Made by a program: the position numbers and the translations under genes
Notes under the pieces: generated by a model
The model's input: only the letters and a program-made list of their open reading frames with translations
What the model was told of the DNA's origin: nothing
The model's database searches: none
Part shown: piece by piece, positions 1 through 10,748 of the stretch
Position numbering within the stretch: position 1 is the first letter of the stretch
How the letters are laid out: every line of letters begins with the position of its first letter
NCBI GenBank assembly: GCA_008828725.1
Contig: MEHQ01002227.1
Coordinates: 346,852-410,851 of the forward strand
DNA length: 64,000 nucleotides
Origin: Saccharina japonica
Taxonomy: Eukaryota > Sar > Phaeophyceae > Laminariales > Laminariaceae
Direction: 5' to 3'

Positions 1-41
1 GTATACTACATGCAGCCCACTGCATTGCAGCTGCAGCAGCA

Positions 42-82
<41 letters not shown>

Positions 83-795
83 GTAGTGTTCGTAGGCAGG
101 CGTTGCTGCGTCGAACTTGAGTACCTGCAAGGAGCCCAGCAGTACACCGCAGATACCCCAGCACCGTTCGTGTCCACGCCACTGGATGCGCGTGGCATGA
201 GCGGCGGCTGTGCTGCTGCCTGTACTACTGTGTGGACGACCGCCGCCGTGACACGGCGCTGTTGTCGCTCACCTCCTCTGTGATTGCTGTATTCGCAGCA
301 CGCCGCACGCCCCACGAGGTTTCCGCCCGAAGCATGTTCTGCAGAACGCCCCAAGAACTTGTTTCGGGGGGGTTGTGTTTGGCAGGTTGTGTTCGGAAGG
401 TTGCACCGCGGAATATAACAATAGTTTACTCAATCAACCAAACAAGGGCTTCGGCCATCTCAATGGGGTAGCCTATTTTCCCAAACAATGGTTCTGGAAG
501 TAGCGAGCATTACCGTTGCAGTACCTGACTGGCTGTCTATAGGCAACACGAAATCGGGGGTGTCATTTCCTATTTTATATGCGCTGTGCGATGCATGCCG
601 CGTTCCGGTCGGTCATTAACTACAACACGCTTCTCAAGCTAACACGGTGCTTGTGACGCCACCCACATCAATGCATATTCGATGTCGTTGGATGGCAGCT
701 CTGATCCCCACCTCCCCTCCCCGCCTTTCACCCCAACCGCCGATGCTTGCAACTTTTTGTAGAGGCCAACGCACGCGTAGGACGCGGGACGCCAA
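1..795. other. Upstream non-coding region of the transporter gene
   Basis: No gene is recognised here. The stretch begins with CTG/CAG-rich low-complexity DNA and then becomes ordinary mixed sequence. It must contain the promoter and 5' leader of the transporter gene that starts at 796. A TATA-like AT stretch occurs around 570-578, but nothing shows that it is used. Short open frames here have no family resemblance. Confidence 0.4.
42..81. repeat. (CTG)n / (CAG)n trinucleotide microsatellite
   Basis: About 13 uninterrupted CTG units follow a short stretch of the complementary CAG phase, so the edge can fold into a hairpin. Similar CAG/CTG tracts occur elsewhere in the window (around 25.94, 46.1 and 61.74 kb), which suggests a genome-wide bias rather than a feature of this locus. 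Confidence 0.95.
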
Positions 796-1021
796 ATGAA
801 GCCTTGCAGCTCCGACGATAAAGTGCAATCCTCGGCGCATTCGGAAGCTGCTCACTCCAACCGTACCGAAGAAAGGAATATGAAGACTCCTTTTCCTTGG
901 CGGCCTATGGTGGCGATTGCGATTTCCATTGTCACTGTTATGTATACTCTCTGCAACCTGTTTCCCTACGCGGGTTACATGGTCCGACATCTGGGGGTCA
1001 CCGACGACAAGGACGAGGCCG
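796..1021 (+). CDS. Transporter exon 1 (N-terminus, TM1)
   Basis: Encodes a polar N-terminus followed by TM1 (about residues 37-62) with the NLFPY and YMVRHL motifs typical of ZIFL TM1. The exon ends after the first base of a Gly codon with donor GTAAGT, so the phase is 1. Confidence 0.85.
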
Positions 1022-4000
1022 GTAAGTTCGCAAGTGTTAGGCCTGGTCGTGTGCGGTTGCAGAATAACGAATGCGCTATACCTGGTATATGTGACTGCTG
1101 TGTTGTTGTTAGCTTCCCTTTGCCACAGCAGCACCGTTGTGCACTACAACACCGGCTGAATTTAGAGTACACCAGAGCGAAGTTGATGCACGACCTTTAT
1201 ACTGAACTATTGTATATGCCAGGTATATGCTGGTAAGTATAATGTAATTATAGTGGTACGGCCGTTGTTACGGCCACGGGGGCGGCATACGTCCATGGCT
1301 TTTCGTACGTTACACGGCCACCCACCCACCCACCCACCCACTCACTGACCCACCCATCAACTGACCAACCACCTAAGCAGCCGCTCATCACCTACTCACC
1401 AGCACACCCACCACCTGCTTATCCACCACAACAACGCAAACTCCATATAGTATTTGACCGAACATTTAGTAATGAGAAAAAAGAGGTTAGCCAGGAAACG
1501 GTGTACCGGGAGTGTTTTACGCCTTTTTACGGTAGACAGGGGAAGCCCGTCACAACAAACCCCTTACATCGGCAGCTCTCGTTGGCCAGATCACCCCTGT
1601 ACCGAGATATGACTACGAACGCCAGGATACACCGGCTTCTAACCTCTCGGATAGATTTTCATAGGTATGTAGCGCGAGTTCCCCCTTTTATTGCGTACAA
1701 AACGACGATTAATACGGCCATCAACGTCAACACTGTTAACGCTACAACTCACCAAGAACGCAGCATAATATGTCCCACGGAGCAACAGCATGCAACCAAC
1801 AGTAAGTCGGGTGTCAGGTCACACAATGGTGTTAGGTTATCTCTTTGCGTGCCAATTCCATGGCTATGAACCTCCAATCCCACCGAATACGATGGATATA
1901 TGACCCTATGCCGATGGTTATATAGCCGTACACCCATGAACCCACCGAGGCACTTCGGCCATTTAATCGTCTCATGCGGTTAGTATCGCATAACAGGTAC
2001 CAGTCGTATTTACAGCAGCAGTGCTATCACGCTAGGTATGACGAGAGAGAAAACTGAAACCGCTTGTATTTCTGTCGATACCTGCTGCATGTCGGAGTCT
2101 TCTGAGGCCCAAACCCTGAACATGACGGTACTCCGGCGCTGCCAAGGGAACTCGACGCGCTGCACATAGATGGGCGTGGGTGCATGCATACACGCGCAAA
2201 ACACATACGTATTTGCACAGACGCATGCTACGATAGAGGTGCACCATGTTTTTTCTGAGCTCCTCACTTAAGGAGCGCCATATCTCACCGAAAAACATAT
2301 TTAGGAGGGAAAAAAAAGTGCTGCCGGATGAGAAATCTAATGACCGAAGTATACTCTGAAACATATTTCGTCACAAAAAAGAAATTCCGACGAATTGTGG
2401 TTAAGGAGCCTGATCGTTCAGAAAACGATTCAGCCAAAAAGTGCTACCTCTACCGTAGCACGCGTCCACAGACCTACCCATTGTGACATGATGGGATACT
2501 CGTGTTGTGTTTGAGTATAAACGTTACCATGCAACCAGGAGTGCTCTTTTCATGCTCCTGTATCTGTGCGCGATGTAATTTGGAAGAGGACTCTTTGAAG
2601 CGCTGGGCCACTTCGCTCCTTCAGCCTAAACGAATCCAACTGTGGTGTCGGAAGCGCTCATTGGCCAAGACGCTGCTGTACCGTGATTTGTGTATTTGAA
2701 CCGGCCGGTTTGTGTGTTATAACCGGTATTTTAAGGCCCGCCGTAGGCGGAGACAAGCCGCTGCAGACGAAACGAATTGGAGACAAGGCTCGATCTTGGC
2801 GTGCGTCAACGAGCTAACCCTTCGACCAGTGCGAAATATATTCCACACCGATTCTAAGCATTCTCCCCTCAAATCGAGGGTGTGTGTGGATCCGAGTTTT
2901 GGACGTGTCTTAACTACGGAAGGACACAAAACATGACGCATACAAATGTCGTGGGTACTTAAACAACGAGGGCAAACATGGGAAACGTCCGCTCGACACT
3001 GAGATACGATTACTTGCATCAACATTTTGGCAATACGTGGAAATATCGACCTGAATTGCTTATAACGCTGTGCCTTTATCCTCAACTGTATCCCTTCAAC
3101 GTATAGAGTAGTATTCCGGGGCTTACATTTCGCCTACTGTAGCTGCTTTTATAGTGCTACGGCGCCACACGTGGGGCCATGCGAAGACTGATGTTTGGTA
3201 TTTCTTGGCCATTTTATTGTTTGATTCCTGCTCCTCGCTGCTCTGTGTGCACCGACATGACCATCACGCACTAACAGGTTTTTACACGGGTTATCTATCG
3301 TCGGCCTTCATGCTCGGGCGCTTTTTCGGATCGTACGTCTGGGGCCGCGTCGCCGACCGCTACGGTCGTCTGCCTGTCATATATATGGGGTTGTGTTCCA
3401 TAGCGATCCTGTCGGTCTCTTTCGGCTTGTCCACCACATTTTCCTGGGCTGTTGCTTGCAGGTGAGTGACGCGAGTCTGGGTTTGCCTTGTCGTTGGCAA
3501 CAAACGACGTCAGCCATCGATTTTCAAGCCGTCCTCCTTGAAAAAAACACCACCAGACAAGGAAAAAGGCTGCTGTTGCTTCATTCGTCACTTCCAGCTG
3601 ACGTTTTGAAGCCTCCATCGTTGCGTCCGAACAGGTTTCTTACCGGAGCATTGTCGGGTATATTAGCGACAGCCAAGGCTATGATCTCCGAGGTTTGCGG
3701 AAGCGAGCACGAGGTGGTCGGCATGAGCTTCGTCACAGGTGATGTAATCGCAGACCTAAAACGAGCAGTAGCAGCAGCGGATACACACGACCTTGCCAAC
3801 CGCAGCAACAGCAGCAGCGGCGGCGCGCTACACACGACCAACTGGGGTACATGGCGCACTAGAGCGTGCACTTGTAGCTTGGGCACACCCCAAGCCTCAG
3901 CAGCCGGGCTGTTTCGCGTGTCCAATGCCGCGTTGGTCGATTTTTCGCGACACGTTTTTCCCTTGAAGCCGTGAAGGATTTATTTTTTTGTTATCTGCCG

Positions 4001-7000
4001 TCGTTGTACCATATTCATTCGTTTATTCGCTGCACGTTGTGCTGCGTTACCATCCATACACCCATCGTTTTGCGTTCTTCATAATGTCCTGCTTCTTTAA
4101 TTGATTCCCTTCAGTTAGTTGTGACGACTGCCACAACGACTAACTACTGCAACTCTCTCAAGAGCAAACAACGGCGACTGAACAATGTAGCGTTCAATTC
4201 AGACGATATATAGAATACCACTGTACGTAACTGCTTCAAACTACTCTGTAAAGGTATACAGTACACTACAGAGCTTTGACAACATGCCGAACATACCGCT
4301 TAAGGTGTTTTTGAGTATTATACGGTAGAGACATTGCGGAGCAGCTCTTGTGACGTGACTACAGTATCTTGCGGTGAAGCTACTTTATATTTTTGGGAAC
4401 GAGCAAGTAATATGTTTCTAGTGCACAACACTTGCTGGTGTACCCCCGTCAGCTGTTGTTGTTGTTTTCCCTTACCCCTTAGACGTGCACACGTTACACC
4501 CTGTCTACTGCCGTGCGTGCTATATGCACCTTTCAAGTGTTACCTGTATCGTTTCAATCGTCTTCGTCAACATATTGCCGGCGTTCGTGTATTTCTTGCC
4601 AACAAGGGAGCTGGTCGGTTGGACTAGTCCTCGGCTCGGGCCTTGGAGGTCTGCTCGCAGAACCAGCGAACCACTACCCCACCATGTTTTCGGAGTCGGG
4701 GTTGTTTGGAAGGTGATCGCTTGCAAACAGAAGTAAGTGTTCTGTTGATGGGCGCTGCCTGCAAAGGGTCGTCAGGTTCTGCCTACAGCAGTTTGATGCT
4801 TGTGCTCTCTTCCTCGGTTTGATTTATGGCAGAATGCACTACTTGCGCCTTTGAGGGTGTCGATGGCTGCGCGCTCTCTGTGTTCCCGGTGCGCTTTAGG
4901 CTGGCCTCGATTGTCGCCATTGCACCGGTTTGCACCAACTAACAGCCCAGCAGTCCAAAAGAGTGAGCCATCCGGTTCCAGCAATGCAGGGACTAGTACC
5001 CCACAACCATACCGCCTTCTTCGTAGAAGCCAACTCAATATTCTGAAAAGGGCTAGATCGTGGTTTCTATCATCAGCTTCAGCTTCATCTGAAACTCACC
5101 ATAGGCCACCCGGCCCCCGCCGTGTATGTTCGGGGCCGTAAAGAGGTCTTGCTATTTTGGTTCGGGGTGGAATATCCTTCTGCTTTTACAACCGAGAAAA
5201 CGGACGGTCTACTTCTGTTAGATATTTTGCACTGTGCTACTGCAAAACTGACCCATCTCAAGTCCGACGTAGTTTGTTCCCTGAACCGTGGAGACAGTCA
5301 TTGCGAGAGTGTACGTACACAAATTGAAAGGTGATGGCCGCTTCTTCTGTCGTTTTATTATTCGCCAACGTCCAAACAAATCAGGTTCCCGTACTTGCTT
5401 CCGAACATCTTCGGGGCAAGCCTTGCACTGACAGGCCTGCCTCTGGTGTTCTTCTTCTTGGAAGAGACCTTGGACACCCATAAGCGTGGCGACAGGTATG
5501 AATAAGGGGCTACGAACACGACTGAGGTTGACGTATTATTCCCGCGCTTTTGAAGATGATTGAGTGTTTAGCACTCCCAATCAAGGCACGACCCGTCGAC
5601 CGGTCCGGTATAACCCCGGTTGGGGTAAGCTGCATCCTACTAAAAGCCGCATGTTAGACGGCTTTGCAATGGGTGAGAGCTTTGAATGGATTTACAATTT
5701 TTCGCTTGTGGCCCCTTCGAGAGACAGCAATGGGTATACAGCGTGACTGCCTCGTGGGTGCCTCACGACCCTAACCCTAAAATGATACGATAATTCCCCT
5801 TGTACGAAGTTAAAGCTGTCTACTCCGCACGAAGGATACAACTCGACCGCCAGCCGTGATGACCGCAAACCCCTCCCCAGAAACACGGCACCTTGGTTGC
5901 GTAGCCAATGCAGCGAAAGGCGTTTGTTACAGCGTCGTCGCGATGCAGCGCCCACCCAACCTATATATAGGTATATATGCCATGCAAGACGGGCTTCGCC
6001 GCGGCGGGTTGACGCCCGCCTGCGGCTAAGCGCATGTCGGTATTGCCCGAGGATACAGGCAGGTCGAGACCGTACATACAACAACACTACTGCCAAGGGA
6101 GGCATACTAACGAAATCCCCCGTTCAAGTGAATACAAAGAAACAACTGATAAAATGGACCAACAACAATGTCGACCACCCGGGAAAGAGAACATTACCAT
6201 TACGGGGTAGCGCAGAGTTGACCACTCGCAAGTAATGCGATCAAGTACTTGTAATACTTATCCAATACCCAAGCATTTCAAAACTTCTATATACAGTTTC
6301 ACCAAATACTTGCAGTTACGTGGGTCAGTCATCAGACACGATCGAGCCAGTATCCAACAAAATAATCCTGCATCGACAAATATTCCACTGCAAACATTAT
6401 TCCGTATCATTCAGACTGCTGGAAAACGACATACGCAACCTGTGACTCTTCTCGTTCATGGATATTTAAATATTTCGATACTCTCCCCCGTACAGTGAAG
6501 TGGACATTTTCCCGATGACTCGGGCCCCCAAGCCACCCGCACAAACCCTCGGTTGGGCCGTCGAGTGAATCCTCCCCGGTACAGTTAGGGCAGGTGCACA
6601 CGCTGGAAATCAATGCAAACAAATGGATCACCTGGGGTCATGGAAAGAGTCTCAAAGCACAACAAGGCCATCGATTTCCTGTCAAGCCGTGCCTGGGTCC
6701 AATATATATCATACACACCACCCAGTGTTATGGTTGCCGTCTCCCCCTGTTATAGCATGCAGCAGCGGCATTGCGGCGCATGAAGCAATACAATATACAG
6801 CCGTAGTAGCAAACATTGGGCGAGCATGTTTCATCATCAGCAGCACCACAGCAGCTGATTAGCAGCAGTCACAGCGGGTAAACAGGTACGTTCACACCTT
6901 TGTATATTAACGCCACGCCAACATTCTGCTTCATTTCAAAGCAGATTTGCACAAATACAAGGTGGGGACTGCCAAAACGTACCATAGCAGTAGGTAGCAA

Positions 7001-10000
7001 ATTTTGACACCGTGTGGACGAAGCTACGATGTGCGGTAACCTACGGTACAGCTCTACAACAGCAGATGTAATCTTAATTTTTCGTACATTCACGGCCCCA
7101 CCCGGCCCGCACGAGCCCTCAGACATGCCATGAGGCAAACCCGCCCCGGTGCAGTCGTGGCAGGCAGACGCGCTGGTCGAAAATGCAAGCGAACCTGTTC
7201 ACCTCATGTCGAAATTGTCGCGAAGCGCGGGGAAGTCTTGAACTCCCAATGGAGAGTTTCCCGAGCTCGACGGATATCCTCCATATACTTATATAAATAT
7301 TCGAGCGCGCGCGGGGGTGGGTGATACGTGACGCAATGTAACCAGGAGGATGTCGGAACATTCGGTCTGGTAGATAATTGACGCTGTTCGCATACACGAT
7401 GTAAAAACAAATTGTGACCGCCATGTCTGGATGCAGGCGCGGGTTCGAACCCATCCCAACGCCTAAGGCGGATCTTGCTATCCAGGAGGTGGCAGCGGAC
7501 AAAGGAGGGAGTAGCAGTGCAACCTGCGTCAATAACGGCTACGACCCTCAGCTCGCGAGCGGCGGCAACAATGATGGATGCAACGGAAACAACGTCCAGG
7601 TAGTACCTGACGAGAGGCTACCTCTCGTTTGGCAGCGCAGTGGTGCGCGAAAGCTGGAGGGAGGAGAGTTTCGTAGTGCCCACGATGGTCCTGGTGGAAA
7701 CGCAGAGAGTATTGGAGAGGGCGAGGGGGCCGATGCGGGTGGCGGCGAGATTCGAGGCAGGGGGAGCAGGAGGGCCTTCTTGACGGAGTGTCTTCTGCCG
7801 ATGAAGCTTCTAAAGAAGAAGCGGGTTCGCACTGCGATGCTCGTGTACGTCTTAGTTTCGGTGAGATGGGCCTGTTCAGGCCCGCTAGCTATGACTACAC
7901 TGCAGGCGTCTCATGTATGGAGAGGTTGTATTGCTAGAAGTCGGTGGTGCTCTCCGAATGTTCCCCTCCTAAATACGTTCTGGCGTGGGATGCTTGCCGC
8001 CCGTAACACTTTGGATCTGTGCGTGTATGTGTCCCATCTGACCAAGCGGTTCGCCTGGAACTGGGTATTGTGTGATGGGGCTAAAATGCACGGCTTCGCC
8101 GTTCATCTCGGACTCCCTTCATCACGCGTCGTCATTGAGCCGCAGCTTATACCCTTTGGGCTCCAGTAGGCTCACCTGTCGTGGAAGCTCAGCACCGTAC
8201 CTAGTGGAGGTTTGAGTCACACACGGAAACTAGATCGGACAAGAATCCAAATGCCCCCCTCAGCACGCAGCACCGTTCGTTACTATATTTCTAACTTTTC
8301 CGTCGCGCTCTCCTCGCTTCTTCGCCTATTGACTCTTTCCAGGTTCTCTACACAGGATTTGACGAAGTGTACCCTCTGTGGGCGATCAGCAGCGTGGGCA
8401 GCGGGGGTATGGACTGGACCACCCAAGACGTGGGACAGGTGTGAGGCACCTGGTGGCAGGCTTCGAACAATCAAGCGCGTCATTTTATCCTCCTCTCCTT
8501 TCGCTTTTCACATATGCGTGTTTTCGCCCGTGATTTTCACGGGGTACGTGATGTTTAGATAGTTAGCCCGTGCCTTACGGGATCAGTTTGTTTCCAGAAT
8601 ATCTGCGGATTGGCGATGTTGATGGCTCTCGCAGACGTTTAATCTGTGTCCGGCATCTGGCACCCAGCGTGCAGCTGTTGTGCGCTGGCATGCATGCGGT
8701 ACTGAAATAGCGCTGCTGGTGCACGAGCAGAAGTGATATATTTTCCAAATGGGCAGTGATCAGCACCGATCATCCAGGCTGTGTTTTGGCGACCGTCGCA
8801 TACTAAAAAGCGTCATTACCCCTCACAGCACTGCTTGTGTATAACTCTCTCTTGCGCTTATTATTACCATTTGGCGATTACTTGGCGGGTACCCGTCTTG
8901 GCCTGGAGCCAGCAGTTTCCACGACGCGCTTCCGTAACGAACAAAACAATACACATGCCCAGACCTCCGATTCTTCGACTCTTTCGGACGGGTCGCGATC
9001 GGCTGCATAACTGCCGTCAATTTTCCGTACGGCTTTCTTTAATGCTTTAAAATGATCCCCGTACCTGTCTACATGTTTTTCACCGTTGTAGGTTCTTTCT
9101 GCGTGCGGCGGAAGCATCCTCATTTTTCAGCTCTTGGTTTATCCGCACATTGTTGCACGGATAGGCTCGGTACGACCGCAGCGCTGGACCTGCCTCGTCG
9201 CGATCCCTTGCTTCGTCGCCTACCCGTTCCTCCCCCGGCTGCATATCTCCGAGGGTGTGCTGAGGGCTGCCTCGCTGGTGCTGCTGTTTATCACCAATGT
9301 GGCCGGAAACGCGGTGGGTGTTACGCATTCCTCCGTGCAGTTTTTCTGTCTATTATGCTGAACGAATGTTGGTGTGCGATGTCGACCATTTTGGTGATAC
9401 TGGATGTCACCATCACTGTCCCCCTCTTCTTTGTACTGGACACGTCGATCAATTTGATGTTACCGCGCAATATCGCTTTGCGATGTCGACGGTGTTGGCA
9501 ATCGGAAATGGCCAACAGGCGGGAGACTGCCGTTCATATATTTGCACTTATTTTGATTGGAGTCAGTGAAGACCTTGGTCGGGTTTAATTCTTGCACGAG
9601 GCGTCTATCCCCCGGGCGGTTCTCATGGACGTATTGATGTTCAGAGGTTGACCTTGTTGCGTGCGACGATATACTGTATGGATTTCCCGGGAACCAGGCT
9701 CGGTAGGCGTGAGGGGGTGAATAAGGATGGCCGCGGCGCCGATAGACAGCGTGTCAAGTTCATAGAACGTTTGATCATACGCAGCAGCGTTGCTATCGAT
9801 TGGACATGTGTCGCAGCGCAGGTCGAGCAATGCATGCCTTCAACGCGATTGACCCGAGTACACCAAGTACTAACACTGCCCTAGGTGAACCTGCTATGTA
9901 TGTCTTAATACTGTGCCCCACTTGATCACGTGTTGACTACATGAACCGCGGTGCGTGGCTTAGTACACCAAATATGGAGCTCTTACCAAGTGACGGCGGG

Positions 10001-10748
10001 GGCACAGTGTCCAGCTCGGTATGGTCTCACCGCCGTAGAATTCCAGCCCACAGTAAAGATCGTGGTTGAGTCAAGTAGTGTTGCATTATCAGCGGTTTCT
10101 TGCGATATTCTGCCTCTTTGTCTCCCGCCCCCTATCTCCGCGGTAGCACCGGGAGAATCAAGCCTCGTTCTGTATGATGCATCCCGACACCGTTGTCCTG
10201 CCCGACCCTTTCTAGGAACAAGCGTTCACAATTCTACGTGTCTGCAGCGTCTAGCCTGTGATAGTTGCTCTAGAACTGGGTCAGCTCGATTTCGACGTCA
10301 TAGCACCTGCGCCGAGAACACGACACCTCTCATGTGCACCGTTTGCCCCTTGCCCCCTCCGCGCTGCCCCCCCTCCCCCTTCCCGCCAAAATAGGTGTTC
10401 ACCGTCATCTCTCTGGCAACCAACAACTCGGTAGGCCCCTCCCAACGAGGCACTGTCAACGGCCTGTCGATGATGCTGACCTCTTTATCGACGGCAATCG
10501 GCGCAACCGTTTGCGCCACCGCTTTCGCATGGTCCATTGATCGTCGCCGCCCGTTCCCGTTGGATCACCATCTTATTTTTTGTCTCTTCGCCCTTGGTCT
10601 GGCCATCATCACGGCACTGAGCTGGAACGTCGCTATCTCCCCCATCGAGCCGAAGTCGAAGGGTTCTACTGTTTCACCTGTCGTGGTGGTCGACGAGATC
10701 ACCGGAGGGGTGGATGAGGAGGGTCTGAGCTCTGGGACGTCGAAGTAA
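796..10748 (+). CDS. MFS transporter, zinc-induced-facilitator-like (ZIFL/TetA-like), 10 exons
   Basis: Probable 12-TM secondary transporter. ZIFL relatives move zinc, potassium or small organic ions across plasma or vacuolar membranes by proton antiport; the substrate here is unknown. My exon model is 796-1021, 3278-3461, 3635-3738, 4607-4712, 5385-5495, 7437-7860, 8343-8438, 8598-8636, 9131-9313 and 10395-10748. Every intron is GT-AG, splice phases agree at each junction, and the total is 1,827 nt (608 aa plus TAA). TM1 lies near residues 37-62. Motif A (WGRVADRYGRLP) lies near residues 96-107, after TM2. TM6 ends in an EET motif near 235. A Gly/Ser/Asn/Glu-rich cytosolic loop covers about 245-365, and TM7-12 follow. 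The order and the motifs match the ZIFL family. The start could also be the in-frame Met at residue 29. Assignment to the family is strong; the exact substrate and the two weakest junctions (around the microexon) are less certain. Confidence 0.88.
1317..1341. repeat. (CCCA)n microsatellite
   Basis: About six consecutive CCCA/CCAC units, followed by degenerate copies to about 1390. It lies within intron 1 of the transporter gene. Confidence 0.85.
2223..2464. mobile_element. Short TIR element (MITE-like), family M, copy 1
   Basis: The ends are inverted: GCATGCTACGATAGAGGTGC on the left pairs with CTACCTCTACCGTAGCACGC on the right. Inside are the shared motifs CTGAGCTCCTCAC and TTCAGAAAACGATTCAGCCA. 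Related copies lie near 52.50-52.79 and 55.79-56.05 kb. At ~240 bp, AT-rich and with no coding sequence, it fits a non-autonomous DNA transposon. The superfamily is undetermined because no clean target duplication is visible. Confidence 0.6.
3278..3461 (+). CDS. Transporter exon 2 (TM2, motif A, TM3)
   Basis: Starts after acceptor CTAACAG and completes the Gly codon split from exon 1. It encodes GFYTGYLSSAFMLGR (TM2), the MFS motif A loop with the DRYGR core, and TM3. It ends at donor GTGAGT in phase 2. This is the most diagnostic exon of the gene. Confidence 0.9.
3635..3738 (+). CDS. Transporter exon 3 (TM4)
   Basis: Acceptor GAACAG is followed by RFLTGALSGILATAKAMISE, matching the ZIFL TM4 pattern (RFLxGxxxGxxxxxKAxxSE). 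The exon ends after the first base of a Gly codon at donor GTGATG, phase 1. Confidence 0.85.
4607..4712 (+). CDS. Transporter exon 4 (TM5)
   Basis: Begins after CAACAAG, completing the split Gly codon, and encodes SWSVGLVLGSGLGGLLAEPA followed by NHYP. This is the glycine-rich TM5 plus the AxPAxxYP signature of ZIFL proteins. It ends with donor GTGATC in phase 2. Confidence 0.85.
5385..5495 (+). CDS. Transporter exon 5 (TM6)
   Basis: Acceptor AAATCAG restores an Arg codon, then FPYLLPNIFGASLALTG and LVFFFLEETLDTHKR follow. This matches TM6 and the family's L-x-ET-L-x-x-H motif at the start of the central loop. Donor GTATGA, phase 2. Confidence 0.88.
5590..5990 (+). repeat. Dispersed repeat family R, diverged copy in intron 5
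   Basis: Shares an ordered set of blocks with the copies at 26.97, 35.15 and 59.9 kb. The blocks are a GCTGCATCCT block, a GTGGCCnCTTCnAGAGACAG block, a GATACGATnATTCCCC block, a region matching CGACCGCCAGCC, and a TACAGCGTCGTCGC block followed by an AACCCAACC-like end. It lies inside intron 5 of the transporter, the same orientation as the 26.97 kb copy and older than the others by divergence. Confidence 0.6.
6500..7210 (+). repeat. Degenerate duplicated block in intron 5
   Basis: The stretch at about 6525-6625 and that at about 7100-7200 share an ordered pattern: CACCCGCAC or CGGCCCGCACGAG, then CCCTC, then a CCGGTRCAGT core, then GGCAGG and CGCTGG. This suggests an old direct duplication about 575 bp apart. 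Nothing coding is seen. Confidence 0.35.
7437..7860 (+). CDS. Transporter exon 6 (central loop, start of TM7)
   Basis: Acceptor ATGCAG completes an Arg codon. The 141 codons encode a long hydrophilic loop rich in Gly, Ser, Asn and acidic residues, then a basic patch (KLLKKKRVRT) and the first half of TM7. Donor TCG/GTGAGA is phase 0. The loop is longer than in typical plant ZIFL proteins and is probably disordered. Confidence 0.82.
8343..8438 (+). CDS. Transporter exon 7 (end of TM7)
   Basis: Acceptor CTTTCCAG is followed by VLYTGFDEVYPLWAIS, matching the FDExYPLW-like motif between TM7 and TM8 of this family. The exon ends with DVGQ just before donor GTGTGA. It is 32 codons, phase 0 at both ends. 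Confidence 0.86.
8598..8636 (+). CDS. Transporter exon 8, 39-nt microexon (TM8)
   Basis: Acceptor TTTCCAG opens 13 hydrophobic codons (NICGLAMLMALAD), exactly the number of residues expected between the DVGQ end of exon 7 and the LLVYP start of exon 9. Both ends are phase 0. The donor (GTTTAA) is weak, so this exon is the least certain of the model; without it TM8 would be missing. Confidence 0.6.
9131..9313 (+). CDS. Transporter exon 9 (TM8-TM10)
   Basis: Acceptor ATTTTTCAG is followed by LLVYPHIVARIGSVRPQRW, the conserved LLxYPxxxxxxG linker after TM8, then two hydrophobic segments. It ends at donor GTGGGT after ...NVAGNA. The exon has 61 codons, phase 0 at both ends. Confidence 0.85.
10395..10748 (+). 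CDS. Transporter exon 10 (TM10-TM12, stop)
   Basis: Acceptor AAAATAG is followed by VFTVISLATNNSVGPSQRGT and VNGLSMMLTSLSTAIG. The N-N-S-V-x-x-x-x-RG-x-x-NG pattern is conserved in the TM10-TM11 linker of ZIFL and TetA-like carriers. Two more hydrophobic segments follow, then a short acidic/Ser-rich C-terminal tail and TAA. Confidence 0.9.
   Translation: MFTVISLATNNSVGPSQRGTVNGLSMMLTSLSTAIGATVCATAFAWSIDRRRPFPLDHHLIFCLFALGLAIITALSWNVAISPIEPKSKGSTVSPVVVVDEITGGVDEEGLSSGTSK

Larger units (their letters stand above)
1022..3277 (+). other. Intron 1 of the transporter gene
   Basis: This is the largest intron (2,256 bp), donor GTAAGT, acceptor CTAACAG. It contains a CCCA microsatellite near 1318 and a short TIR element at about 2223-2464. 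Other open frames in it look random. Confidence 0.75.

Noticed and set aside
7431..7460. GGGTTCGAACCC, a perfect tRNA-like T-arm
   Set aside because: It lies at the start of transporter exon 6, where it codes RGFEPIP in frame; no other tRNA arms are present.
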